From NCBI RefSeq assembly GCF_016741775.1, contig NZ_JAERRK010000010.1:1-64000 (forward strand): a stretch of DNA of 64,000 nt, read 5' to 3'. Shown one piece after another: positions 9,235-17,663 of the stretch. The notes under the pieces were generated by a model. The model had not been told where the DNA came from, did no database searches, and saw only the letters and a list, made by a program, of their open reading frames with translations. The position numbers and the translations under genes are program-made. Each line of letters begins with the position of its first letter. The first letter of the stretch is position 1. This DNA comes from Streptomyces actinomycinicus. GTDB taxonomy: Bacteria; Actinomycetota; Actinomycetes; Streptomycetales; Streptomycetaceae.

Positions 9235-9281
9235 GACCAAGGATGCGTTCGAAGTTCATCATTCTGAACACATCCTTGGTC
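9235..9281. promoter_or_regulatory. Long inverted repeat in PL7 leader
   Basis: An 11-bp perfect arm, GACCAAGGATG at 9235-9245, is repeated inverted as CATCCTTGGTC at 9271-9281. After one mismatch the arms continue with GTTC/GAAC, leaving a 15-nt loop. It sits between the candidate promoter and the ATG at 9300, where an operator or an RNA hairpin could act. Confidence 0.65.
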
Positions 9282-9299
9282 CTACGAAGGGACCCCCAC

Positions 9300-10076
9300 A
9301 TGACCCGATCCCGGCTCCTCGCGGCGGCCACCACCGCGGGCCTCGCCCTCACCGCCACCGCGCTCGGTACCGGCGGCGCCCACGCGGCCGACCCGCACGT
9401 GGCGCCCGGCGGCAACTTCGACCTGTCCGTGTGGCAGCTGCAGGAACCCGTCGGCTCCCCCGGCAAGCCCGACACCGTCCCCTCCTCCCGCCTCCAGGGC
9501 CCGAACGGCTACCAGGACGCGTACTTCTACACCGACACCCGCGACGGCGCGATGACGTTCTGGGCGCCCGAGAAGGGCGTCACCACGCCGAACTCGAAGT
9601 ACGCCCGTTCCGAGCTGCGCGAGATGAACCGCGACGGCAGCGCCGCCGACTGGCCGCTCGCCGGGTCCCACCGGCTGAGCGCGACCCTGCGCGTGGTCTC
9701 CGTGACCAAGAACGTGTGCGTCGGCCAGATCCACCTCGGCTCCGGCGGCTCCTCGACCAAGCCGCTGGCGGAGCTGTACTACCGCGCGAACGGCGACATC
9801 GTCCTCGGCACCGAGGACTCCCCGGCCGGCGGGCAGACCCTGCATCCTGTCGGGCACGTGAACGTCGGCAGGACCTGGAGCTACACCGTCGCCGTGTCCG
9901 GCGGGAACACCATCGACCTGACGGTCGGCGGAACCACCACCCACTACGGCATCCCGTCGTCCTTCAAGCCCTACAAGCAGTACTTCAAGGCCGGCTCCTA
10001 CAACCAGTCCTCCTCGGACAGCACCACCGCGGGCGCCCGCGTGGCCTTCTACGGGCTGACCGTCTCCCACGGCTGA
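9300..10076 (+). CDS. Secreted polysaccharide lyase family 7 (alginate-lyase-like)
   Basis: This 258-residue protein has a signal peptide (cleavage near GGAHA-A) and a single beta-jelly-roll lyase domain. The three hallmark PL7 motifs are in order: RSELREM, QIH (in VGQIHLG) and YFKAGSYNQ. In characterised PL7 enzymes the Gln-His and Tyr of the last two motifs are catalytic. Family members cleave alginate or related uronans by beta-elimination; mannuronate or guluronate preference cannot be assigned with confidence, though Ile in QIH is usually associated with polyguluronate activity. The ATG is 7 bases after GAAGGGA. It forms part of the local exoenzyme block. Confidence 0.92.
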   Translation: MTRSRLLAAATTAGLALTATALGTGGAHAADPHVAPGGNFDLSVWQLQEPVGSPGKPDTVPSSRLQGPNGYQDAYFYTDTRDGAMTFWAPEKGVTTPNSKYARSELREMNRDGSAADWPLAGSHRLSATLRVVSVTKNVCVGQIHLGSGGSSTKPLAELYYRANGDIVLGTEDSPAGGQTLHPVGHVNVGRTWSYTVAVSGGNTIDLTVGGTTTHYGIPSSFKPYKQYFKAGSYNQSSSDSTTAGARVAFYGLTVSHG

Positions 10077-10170
10077 CACGCGGCCCGACCTGCGCGACTG
10101 GTGCGAACGACGGGACGGTCGTAGCGTCGTGGGAACGCGGTCGGACACAGCACGACGGGCGGGAGCGGCC

Positions 10171-10635
10171 ATGCGCGGACCAGTGGCGGGAACGGCGATC
10201 ACCCTCGCGGCGGCCGCCTTGCTGACAGCGGCCATGACGACGGCCTCGGCCAGTCCGCCGTCGCCCACCGGCACGGCGCCGGCCCCGGCCACCGCCTCCC
10301 AGCCCGTCCTCGTCGACTGCCTGTGGAACCGCACCGTGCGCCCCGACGATTTCATCCTGGCCTGCGGCGACGGAAACAGCCGCCTCACCGGACTCCACTG
10401 GTCGCAGTGGGGTCCGGACGGCGCCACCGCCGAGGGCATGAACATGGTCAACGACTGCAAGCCGTACTGCGCGGCGGGCACCTTCCACGCGTACCCGGTG
10501 ACCGTCCGGCTCGACGGCCCGAAGCCCTGGAAGAAGCACCCGGGCACGCAGCGCTTCGACCGGATGAGCCTGACCTACGAGGACGGCCGTCCCGAAGGTT
10601 TCCAGCGCGTCATGGTCTACCCGCTCTGGGACTGA
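10171..10635 (+). CDS. Small secreted protein of unknown function
   Basis: The ATG at 10171 follows a GGGAG. The 154-residue product has a signal peptide ending around the Ala/Ser-rich ASASP segment, a short Pro/Thr/Ala linker, and a compact domain with four cysteines (VDCLW, LACGDG, VNDCK, PYCAAG) that could form two disulfides. Tryptophans and the ending VMVYPLWD suggest a small beta-rich domain. I know this type only as a conserved hypothetical secreted protein of actinomycetes. Its function is unknown. It is last in the exoenzyme block and faces the pyruvate carboxylase gene. Confidence 0.8.
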   Translation: MRGPVAGTAITLAAAALLTAAMTTASASPPSPTGTAPAPATASQPVLVDCLWNRTVRPDDFILACGDGNSRLTGLHWSQWGPDGATAEGMNMVNDCKPYCAAGTFHAYPVTVRLDGPKPWKKHPGTQRFDRMSLTYEDGRPEGFQRVMVYPLWD

Positions 10636-10717
10636 CCGACCGACCCGCCCGGGCCTGCCGTCCGGTCGCCGTCCGTGTTGTCGTACGTTGTCGGGGCCGC
10701 CCGGTCATGGTCCGCGC

Positions 10718-10752
10718 GGACGCCCGGCGGCCCCTGCGGCCGCCGGGCGTCC
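10718..10752. terminator. Perfect 15-bp hairpin between convergent genes
   Basis: GGACGCCCGGCGGCC (10718-10732) and its exact inverse complement (10738-10752) flank the loop CCTGC. It lies between the convergent secreted-protein and pyruvate carboxylase genes and is a strong candidate bidirectional terminator. Confidence 0.8.
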
Positions 10753-10773
10753 GGCACTGCCGGGCGAGCAGGG

Positions 10774-13700
10774 TCAGGCGAGTTCCACCAGGAGGTCGCC
10801 GCCCTCCACCTGCTGGATGCGGTTGATCGCCAGCCGGGACACCCGGCCCGCCTTCGGGGCGGTGATCGTGGCCTCCATCTTCATCGCCTCGATGGTGGCG
10901 ATCGTGGCACCGGCCGCCACCTCGTCGCCCTCCGCCACGGCGAGCGTCACCACACCGGCGAACGGAGCCGCGACATGGCCGGGGTCGGAGCGGTCGGCCT
11001 TCTCCGTCAGGGGCACGTCGGAGGCGGCCGCCCGGTCACGTACCTGAATCGGCCGGAGCTGGCCGTTGAGGGTCGACATCACGGTGCGCATGCCGCGCTC
11101 GTCGGCCTCGCCGATCGCCTGCAGCTCGATCAGCAGCCGGACGCCGGGCTCCAGGTCGACGGCGTACTCCTTGCCCGGGCGCAGCCCGTAGAAGAACGCC
11201 TTGCTGTCCAGGACGCTGGTGTCGCCGAAGTTCTGCCGGTGTGTGTCGAACTCGCGCGTCGGGCCGGGGAACAGCAGCCGGTTGAGCGTCGCCCGTGTGT
11301 CCTTCGCCAGCCCCTCGCGGTCTTCCGTGGCCAGTTCGGGGGCCGGCTTGGCCTCACCGCGGCCCTGGAGCGCCTTGGTGCGGAACGGCTCCGGCCAGCC
11401 GCCGGGCGGGGTGCCCAGCTCGCCGCGCAGGAACCCGATCACCGAGTCGGGGATGTCGAACCTGTCGGGGGTCGACTCGAAGTCCGCCGGGGAGACGCCG
11501 GCCCCGACCAGGTGCAGGGCGAGGTCGCCGACCACCTTGGAGGACGGGGTGACCTTGACGAGGCGGCCGAGGATGCGGTCGGCGGCGGCGTACATCGCCT
11601 CGATGTCCTCGAAGCGGTCACCGAGGCCGAGCGCGACGGCCTGGGTACGCAGGTTGGACAGCTGGCCACCGGGGATCTCGTGGTGGTAGACGCGGCCGGT
11701 CGGGGAGGCGAGACCCGCCTCGAACGGGGCGTAGATCTTCCGCACGCCCTCCCAGTAGGGTTCCAGGTCGCCGACGGCCTGGAGGTCGAGTCCGGTGGGC
11801 CGCTCGGAGTGGTCGGTGGCGGCGACCAGCGCCGACAGCGACGGCTGAGAGGTCGTGCCGGCCATGGACGCCACCGCACCGTCGACCGCGTCGGCGCCCG
11901 CCTGGATCGCGGCGAGGTAGGTGGCCAGCTGGCCGCCGGCCGTGTCGTGCGTGTGCAGGTGCACCGGCAGGTCGAACTCCCGGCGCAGAGCGGAGACCAG
12001 CTTGGCGGCGGCCGGGGCCCGCAGCAGGCCGGCCATGTCCTTGACGGCGAGGACATGGGCGCCGGCCGCGACGATCTGCTCGGCGAGGCGCAGGTAGTAG
12101 TCGAGGGTGTAGAGCCGTTCCGACGGGTCGTTGAGGTCGGCGGTGTAGCAGAGGGCCACCTCGGCGATCGCGGTGCCGGTCTCGCGCACGGCGTCGATCG
12201 CGGGGCGCATCTGACCGACGTCGTTGAGGGCGTCGAAGATGCGGAAGATGTCGATGCCGGTGGCGGCCGCCTCCTGCACGAAGGCGTCGGTCACCTCGGT
12301 CGGGTACGGCGTGTAGCCGACGGTGTTGCGGCCGCGCAGCAGCATCTGGAGGCAGATGTTCGGCACCGCCTCGCGCAGTGCGGCGAGCCGCTCCCAGGGG
12401 TCCTCGGCGAGGAAGCGCAGCGCGACGTCGTAGGTGGCGCCGCCCCAGCACTCCAGGGACAGCAGCTCGGGCAGGGTGCGCGCGACGACCGGGGCGACGG
12501 CGAGGAGGTCCTTGGTGCGCACCCGGGTGGCGAGCAGGGACTGGTGGGCGTCGCGGAAGGTGGTGTCGGTGACGCCGATGGTCGGCGACTCACGCAGGTG
12601 CCGGGCGAAGCCCTCGGGGCCGAGTTCCACGAGGCGCTGGCGGGATCCGGCGGGCGGTTCGCCCCCGGACGCCGACGGCAGCTTGGCCAGCGGGTCGAGC
12701 AGGCCGGGCCGTTCGCCGTGCGGCCGGTTGACGGTGACGTCGGCGAGGTAGGTGAGCAGCTTGGTTCCGCGGTCGGCGGAGTGCCGGGCGGTGAGCAGGT
12801 GCGGACGCTGCTCGATGAAGGAGGTGGTGACCCGTCCGGCCTGGAAGTCGGGGTCGTCCAGGACCGCCTGCAGGAACGGGATGTTGGTGGCCACGCCGCG
12901 GATGCGGAACTCGGCCACCGCGCGCCGGGCGCGGCCGATGGCGGCCTTGAAGTCCCGGCCGCGGCAGGTGAGCTTGACCAGCATCGAGTCGAAGTGCGCG
13001 CTGATCTCGGTGCCGGCGTGGGTGGTGCCGCCGTCGAGCCGGATGCCGGAGCCGCCCGGGGAGCGGTAGGCGCTGATCCGGCCGGTGTCCGGGCGGAAGC
13101 CGTTGGCGGGATCCTCGGTGGTGATGCGGCACTGGAGGGCGGCGCCGCGCAGGGTGACGGTGTCCTGGGCCAGGCCGAGGTCGGCGAGGGTCTCGCCGGA
13201 GGCGATCCGCATCTGGGCCTGGACCAGGTCGACGTCGGTGACCTCCTCGGTCACCGTGTGCTCGACCTGGATGCGCGGGTTCATCTCGATGAACACGTGG
13301 TTGCCGTCGCGGTCGAGCAGGAACTCGACGGTGCCGGCGTTGCGGTAGCCGATCTCGCGGGCGAACCGGACGGCATCGTCGCAGATCCGGCCGCGCAGCT
13401 CCGGGTCCAGGTTGGGCGCCGGGGCCAGCTCGATGACCTTCTGGTGGCGGCGCTGCACCGAGCAGTCACGCTCGAAGAGGTGAATGACGTTGCCCTCGCC
13501 GTCGGCGAGGATCTGCACCTCGATGTGGCGGGGCTCTACGACGGCCTTCTCCAGGAAGACGGTCGGGTCGCCGAACGCGGAGGCGGCTTCGCGGGAGGCG
13601 GCCTCGATGGACTCGCGCAGCTGGGCCGGGTCCTCCACGCGGCGCATGCCGCGTCCGCCGCCGCCCGCGACCGCCTTGACGAAGACCGGGAAGCCGATCT

Positions 13701-14148
13701 CCCCGGCGGCCCGCACCAGTTCCTCCACGTCGGTGGAGGGCGCGGAGGAGCCGAGGACGGGCACGCCCGCCGCGCGGGCCGCGGCGACGGCGCGGGCCTT
13801 GTTGCCGGTCAGCTCCAGGGTGGCCGCGCTGGGGCCGACGAAGGTGATGCCCGCCTCCTCGCAGGCCCGGGCCAGTTCGGGGTTCTCGGAGAGGAAGCCG
13901 TACCCCGGGTAGACGGCGTCGGCGCCGGCCCGGCGGGCGGCGCGCACGATCTCCTCGACGGAGAGGTACGCCCGCACCGGGTGCCCCGGTTCACCGATCT
14001 CGTAGGCCTCGTCGGCCTTCAGCCGGTGCAGCGAGTTGCGGTCCTCGTGCGGGAACACGGCGACGGTGCGCGCGCCTAGTTCATAGCCCGCCCGGAACGC
14101 GCGGATCGCGATCTCTCCACGGTTGGCGACCAGCACCTTGCGGAACAT
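10774..14148 (-). CDS. pyc: Pyruvate carboxylase
   Basis: The 1124-residue single-chain enzyme makes oxaloacetate from pyruvate, bicarbonate and ATP (anaplerosis, cytosolic homotetramer). Domains in order are biotin carboxylase (about 1-450, starting FRKVLVANRGEIAIRA, with glycine-rich AVAGGGGRGMRRV and the EMNPRIQVEHTVTE catalytic segment), carboxyltransferase (opening with DTTFRDAHQSLLATR, metal-binding HLHTHDTAGG later), the PC-specific C-terminal carboxylase region, and the biotinyl domain with EAMKMEA, Lys1090 being the biotinylated residue. Length and order match bacterial PYC fully. It is monocistronic, with a 162-bp upstream region. Confidence 0.98.
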   Translation of the reverse strand: MFRKVLVANRGEIAIRAFRAGYELGARTVAVFPHEDRNSLHRLKADEAYEIGEPGHPVRAYLSVEEIVRAARRAGADAVYPGYGFLSENPELARACEEAGITFVGPSAATLELTGNKARAVAAARAAGVPVLGSSAPSTDVEELVRAAGEIGFPVFVKAVAGGGGRGMRRVEDPAQLRESIEAASREAASAFGDPTVFLEKAVVEPRHIEVQILADGEGNVIHLFERDCSVQRRHQKVIELAPAPNLDPELRGRICDDAVRFAREIGYRNAGTVEFLLDRDGNHVFIEMNPRIQVEHTVTEEVTDVDLVQAQMRIASGETLADLGLAQDTVTLRGAALQCRITTEDPANGFRPDTGRISAYRSPGGSGIRLDGGTTHAGTEISAHFDSMLVKLTCRGRDFKAAIGRARRAVAEFRIRGVATNIPFLQAVLDDPDFQAGRVTTSFIEQRPHLLTARHSADRGTKLLTYLADVTVNRPHGERPGLLDPLAKLPSASGGEPPAGSRQRLVELGPEGFARHLRESPTIGVTDTTFRDAHQSLLATRVRTKDLLAVAPVVARTLPELLSLECWGGATYDVALRFLAEDPWERLAALREAVPNICLQMLLRGRNTVGYTPYPTEVTDAFVQEAAATGIDIFRIFDALNDVGQMRPAIDAVRETGTAIAEVALCYTADLNDPSERLYTLDYYLRLAEQIVAAGAHVLAVKDMAGLLRAPAAAKLVSALRREFDLPVHLHTHDTAGGQLATYLAAIQAGADAVDGAVASMAGTTSQPSLSALVAATDHSERPTGLDLQAVGDLEPYWEGVRKIYAPFEAGLASPTGRVYHHEIPGGQLSNLRTQAVALGLGDRFEDIEAMYAAADRILGRLVKVTPSSKVVGDLALHLVGAGVSPADFESTPDRFDIPDSVIGFLRGELGTPPGGWPEPFRTKALQGRGEAKPAPELATEDREGLAKDTRATLNRLLFPGPTREFDTHRQNFGDTSVLDSKAFFYGLRPGKEYAVDLEPGVRLLIELQAIGEADERGMRTVMSTLNGQLRPIQVRDRAAASDVPLTEKADRSDPGHVAAPFAGVVTLAVAEGDEVAAGATIATIEAMKMEATITAPKAGRVSRLAINRIQQVEGGDLLVELA

Positions 14149-14310
14149 CCTGGATTCCCTTCAGCTGCCTGCCGGCGACGAACACCCTGGTGTCAGCCAC
14201 GCCCTGCCGTACTCGCGGCCACCTTAGGGGGTGCCCGGAGCGGTCGACGTGCGAAAACCATCACATTGACGGGGTGGGCGGCGCCACAGGGGCGCGCCGG
14301 TTTGGCCGGG

Positions 14311-15123
14311 TCAGAAGCGGCACCGCACGCCGTGGGGGAAGGCCGGCGGGGGCGCTGCGAGTGCGGAGAGGATCGATTCCTCCAGCACGGAGCGGGCCGA
14401 GCCGTCGGTGCGGTGCAGGCGCAGGGGGGTGGTCAGGCCGGCCTCGCTGTTACTGATGAAGCGGGGCGGCCCGGTGTGTTTGAAGCCGCGGCTGTGGAAG
14501 AGGAAGGGGTGGGCGAGGACGACGTCCCCGGCGCTGCCGGTGAGTTCGGTGATGCCGCCGAGGGGTTCCGCCAGCACGAGGTCGAACAGCTCGCGGTGGC
14601 GGAGTCCTTCCGGGTGCCGGGCCAGGACGTGGGCGGTGCGGCGGTGGCTGCCCGCGGCGACCAGGGTGCCGCCGCCCGAGGGTGCGATGTCCGAGAACAG
14701 GCCGATCAGGAGCAGGCCCTGGTGGGGTGCGTCGAGGGTGTGCCGGAACCAGTTGCCGTCGACGTGCCAGCCCTCCTCGGGTACGGCCCCCGCGGGCCGG
14801 TCGGCGCCGTGGGCGAAGTTGACCGGCCAGAAGCCCCAGTCGCGGTCGCCGCGCCAGCGGCCCGGGCCGACCAGTTCCTCGACGGCCCGCGCGAGCACGT
14901 CGGGGAAGCAGGCCCGGACCTCGGGCAGGCCGAGCCGCTCCTCGATGTCGTAGGCGGCCGGCCAGGTGCGCGGGTCGGCGCGGTCGATGCCGGCCTTGGC
15001 TCGCATGCGCCGCCAGACCGCGTCCCGGACCGGCGCCGCGCGGCGCTCGTCGAAGGCGCCGCGCAGCACGCAGTACCCGCGTTCGGTGAAGTCGTCCAGG
15101 TCTGCGGCGGTGAGCACGGTCAT
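14311..15123 (-). CDS. PhyH-family Fe(II)/2-oxoglutarate dioxygenase, cluster end gene
   Basis: This 270-residue protein resembles phytanoyl-CoA dioxygenase family hydroxylases. It starts FTERGYCVLRGAFDE, the classic PhyH opening. The facial triad is visible as WHVDGNWF (His and Asp) and a distal His in DVVLAHPFLFHSRG. A later Arg (GPPRFISN) would hold 2-oxoglutarate. It starts four bases after the stop of the upstream oxygenase gene and is the last gene of the six-gene run with the Lys/Asp-repeat protein. Expected reaction: hydroxylation, or another oxidation, of a peptide side chain or a small precursor. Peptide modification is inferred from context only. Confidence 0.82.
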   Translation of the reverse strand: MTVLTAADLDDFTERGYCVLRGAFDERRAAPVRDAVWRRMRAKAGIDRADPRTWPAAYDIEERLGLPEVRACFPDVLARAVEELVGPGRWRGDRDWGFWPVNFAHGADRPAGAVPEEGWHVDGNWFRHTLDAPHQGLLLIGLFSDIAPSGGGTLVAAGSHRRTAHVLARHPEGLRHRELFDLVLAEPLGGITELTGSAGDVVLAHPFLFHSRGFKHTGPPRFISNSEAGLTTPLRLHRTDGSARSVLEESILSALAAPPPAFPHGVRCRF

Positions 15124-15127
15124 GGCG

Positions 15128-15838
15128 TCACCAGTAGAGCAGCCAGTGGTCCGCGCACCGGACGCCGTGGCCCTGGAGGGTGAGGCGTTCGTCGCCGGGG
15201 CGCACGCTGCTGCTCGGGGCGACCTGGTGCAGGACGTGCCCGGAATGCACGTACATGTGGCCGGGGGTGTAGGGGACGTACCGCAGGGTGTGGAAGCGTT
15301 GCAGGTCGGCGGCGCTCTCCACCCAGCCGCGGGCCAGTGAGCGGCGGAAGTCCCGGTACGTCACGTCCCACAGGTTCAGTCCGCCGCCCGCGGCCGGCAC
15401 CCGCAGCGGCAGGGTGAAGGAGAGCAGGCGGTCGGTGTCGGTGCCCGGCGGCCAGTCGAAGGCCTGGTACTGGAGGTCGAAGTGCACGGGTGCCTGGGGC
15501 CGGGTGAAGATGGCGGCCTCCAGCCAGATGTGGAAGCCGGGCAGCGCGAGGTGGCCGGCGTAGCGGACGGGTGCGTCCAGGTGCTCGGTGAGGGTCTCGC
15601 CGATCAGGTCGTACAGGTCCTGGAAGTGGGCGAGGAGCAGGGGGCGGGCGGCCACGCCGTGGCGCTGGTAGTGACCGGTCTCCGGGCGCTCGGCGACGTC
15701 GAGGTAACTGGGGGTGCCGAGGGTGAGGAACGCGGCCGGTTCGCCGCCGCGGGCGATCCAGTGCTCGCGCAGGGCGTAGACGCGCGCGCGTACGTCGTCG
15801 GTGTCCTCCGCGGTGAGCAGGGGAAGCTCCGTGATCAT
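15128..15838 (-). CDS. Fe(II)/2OG-oxygenase-like protein in peptide cluster
   Basis: The product is 236 residues. I recognise a cupin/double-stranded beta-helix oxygenase pattern: APVHFDLQYQAFDW gives the His-x-Asp, HSGHVLHQVAP gives the distal His, and DERLTLQGHGV offers an Arg for the cosubstrate. Overall similarity to a named family is weak, so the oxygenase call rests on the motif pattern. The ATG at 15838 overlaps the ATP-grasp stop codon in an ATGA junction, a sign of translational coupling. With the neighbouring PhyH protein it gives the cluster two oxygenases, which may act successively on the repeated Lys/Asp protein. Confidence 0.65.
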   Translation of the reverse strand: MITELPLLTAEDTDDVRARVYALREHWIARGGEPAAFLTLGTPSYLDVAERPETGHYQRHGVAARPLLLAHFQDLYDLIGETLTEHLDAPVRYAGHLALPGFHIWLEAAIFTRPQAPVHFDLQYQAFDWPPGTDTDRLLSFTLPLRVPAAGGGLNLWDVTYRDFRRSLARGWVESAADLQRFHTLRYVPYTPGHMYVHSGHVLHQVAPSSSVRPGDERLTLQGHGVRCADHWLLYW

Positions 15839-16722
15839 GCGGTGCCTCCCGTCAGCAGGTCCACGAGCGAGGCGGTGACGGCGCCGTCGGCGCGGCGGTC
15901 GTACCAGTCGTAGCCGGGCATCGGGTTGGCCTCCAGGCACCAGTAGGTGCCGTCCGCGTCGCGCTTGAAGTCCCAGCCGGCGAGGCCGAGCCCGAGGTCG
16001 CGGCTGCGGGCGACGAGGAGCCCCGCGAGACCTGCGGGCAGCTCGTGGGGCCGGAACTCGACGTCCGCCGGCGGCGCGGTCCGGTAGTCGACGGCCGTGG
16101 ACAGGGCCTCCTCGGCGTGTACGGCGTCGCCGCAGACGTGCACGCGGACGTCACTGCCGGCCACGTACCGCTGCAGGTGAACGGGACCCTGGTGCGGTAC
16201 GAAGGCGTCGAACTCCTGCGGGGTGACGAGTCTGCTGTCGGCGCGCACGCCGGACAGGGCCTTGACGATGGCGGGTCCGGCGGCGGCGAACGCGCGCAGC
16301 CGGCCGGGGTCCGAGCTGGTGAGGCTCTCGGGGACGGTGAATCCGCAGCGGGCCAGGGTGACTTCGTGCAGCGGTTTGGAGCCGTTGTCGCCGGCCGTGC
16401 CGGGGCGGTTGACGACGGTGCCGGGGACGGAGTCGAGCCAGGCGGTGAGCGCCGCCATGAGGCCCCGCCACCGGACGCGGCGGGTTACGTCGTCCTCCAG
16501 GGCGGACAGGTCCGCGAGCCGGCAGTAGTAGCTGTCACCCGGGCGCAGGTCGTGGCGCTGGTCGCCGGCGAGCAGCCAGCTGTCGCCGTCGTCGGGCAGG
16601 GCGAGGCGCCAGGCGCCGTCGCCGGCCAGCTCGGTCAGGTCGACGAGCGTGACGTCCGCGGCCGCCCGTGCGGTGAAGTGGGCGATGGTGCCGTCCGTGG
16701 CGAGTCCCAGGGCGTAGATCAC
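15835..16722 (-). CDS. ATP-grasp ligase, candidate peptide-modifying enzyme
   Basis: The 295-residue protein starts at a GTG overlapping the upstream stop (GTGA). It has the architecture of RimK/MvdD-like ATP-grasp ligases. An N-terminal pre-domain ends with TVVNRPGTAGDNGSKPLHEV, the substrate/ATP entry motif. Next come LARCGFTVPESL and AGPAIVKALSG (ATP-lysine strand), then HLQRYVAGSDVRVHV. It closes with GWDFKRDADGTYWCLEANPM, containing the Mg2+-binding Glu and Asn. Such enzymes activate a carboxylate with ATP and join it to an amine or hydroxyl; in graspetides they crosslink Asp/Glu to Lys/Thr/Ser. Position beside a Lys/Asp-repeat protein makes that reaction the leading hypothesis. It is intact at the motif level. 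Confidence 0.85.
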   Translation of the reverse strand: MIYALGLATDGTIAHFTARAAADVTLVDLTELAGDGAWRLALPDDGDSWLLAGDQRHDLRPGDSYYCRLADLSALEDDVTRRVRWRGLMAALTAWLDSVPGTVVNRPGTAGDNGSKPLHEVTLARCGFTVPESLTSSDPGRLRAFAAAGPAIVKALSGVRADSRLVTPQEFDAFVPHQGPVHLQRYVAGSDVRVHVCGDAVHAEEALSTAVDYRTAPPADVEFRPHELPAGLAGLLVARSRDLGLGLAGWDFKRDADGTYWCLEANPMPGYDWYDRRADGAVTASLVDLLTGGTA

Positions 16723-17663
16723 GGGAACAGTACCTCCATGAGCCGGGGGCCGAGGCCGAGCCAGACCATGCGCAGTTGCTCCAGGGCGGGGAAAGGTTCG
16801 ACGTGCACCAGGCGTGCCGTGGCGGTCCCGTCGGTCACCCGCCACACCAGGGCGGCCAGATCCAGGCCGAGGGCGGTCGCCGCGGACGTGCTGCGGTTCT
16901 CCAGGTCGAGGTGGCCGAGGTCGGCGGTGGTGCAGCGCCAGGCGTGGTCGCCGAGGACGACGACGGTCTCCGTCGCGGGGTCGGCGTCCGACCAGCGGGC
17001 CCGGTAGGGGCCGTCCCCGGGCGGCCGTTCGGGCCAGCGGCGGGCGCGCAGGGTGCCGAGGTCCTCCACCCAGAAGGCGTCGCCCTCCGGGCTGCCCGGC
17101 CGCGGGTAGTCGCGGGAGAACAGTTCGCCGTTGCCGTGCTCCCCGGCGCGCCGCCCGGTGACCGCGGCGGAGCGTGTGGTGCGGCCGGCCACGAGGGTGC
17201 CTGCCGGGCGGTTGACCACGGGTGCGGGGGTGAGCGCGGCCGCCGCCCACAGCTGGGCGAAGCACTCGCCGAGGTGGAACTCGGCGTCGAAGCCGGTGCG
17301 GCGTTCGGGCGGTGCGGGCAGCAGGAGGACCAGCGGGACGACCGGATCGACGGTCGCTGTGCCGGCGCGGGCGCTGACGGTGAACAGCTGGGCCGCGTCG
17401 AACACGTCGAGGACGGCGGTGGAACGGCCCTGCTCGGTGACGTAGGCGGCGAGTTCGACGGCGGTGGGGTCCTGGGGGTCGGCCACCACGACCAGGTCGG
17501 CCGGGGCCCCGGACGGCGGCTCGGACTGCGGCAAGTGCGCCGGCTCGGACGGCGGCTCGGACGACGGCACGGACGGCCGCTCGGACGACGGCACGGACGA
17601 CGGCACGGACGACGGCAGGGACGACGGCTCGGACGGCGGCTGGAAGGAGGTCTCAGATGACAA
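16719..17663 (-). CDS. Degenerate ATP-grasp-like partner protein with Ser/Pro-rich N-tail
   Basis: The start is TTG at 17663, set by AAGGAG eight to nine bases upstream; it overlaps the end of the repeat-protein gene by 11 bp. The 314-residue product begins with about 55 residues of Ser/Pro/Glu repeats (PSSVPSS, SEPPSEP). The rest parallels the neighbouring ATP-grasp ligase: APVVNRPAGT matches its TVVNRPGTAG, and LGLDLAALVWRVTDGTATARLVHVEPFP lines up with the ligase's terminal strand and LEANPM. The metal-binding Asn and the lysine strand are not conserved, so it is probably catalytically dead. A partner, chaperone or substrate-binding subunit is my inference. The homology is read by eye and needs a structure comparison. 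Confidence 0.65.
   Translation of the reverse strand: MSSETSFQPPSEPSSLPSSVPSSVPSSERPSVPSSEPPSEPAHLPQSEPPSGAPADLVVVADPQDPTAVELAAYVTEQGRSTAVLDVFDAAQLFTVSARAGTATVDPVVPLVLLLPAPPERRTGFDAEFHLGECFAQLWAAAALTPAPVVNRPAGTLVAGRTTRSAAVTGRRAGEHGNGELFSRDYPRPGSPEGDAFWVEDLGTLRARRWPERPPGDGPYRARWSDADPATETVVVLGDHAWRCTTADLGHLDLENRSTSAATALGLDLAALVWRVTDGTATARLVHVEPFPALEQLRMVWLGLGPRLMEVLFP

Noticed and set aside
10675..14079. 1134-codon plus-strand frame
   Set aside because: It is entirely antisense to pyruvate carboxylase, whose motifs are unambiguous.
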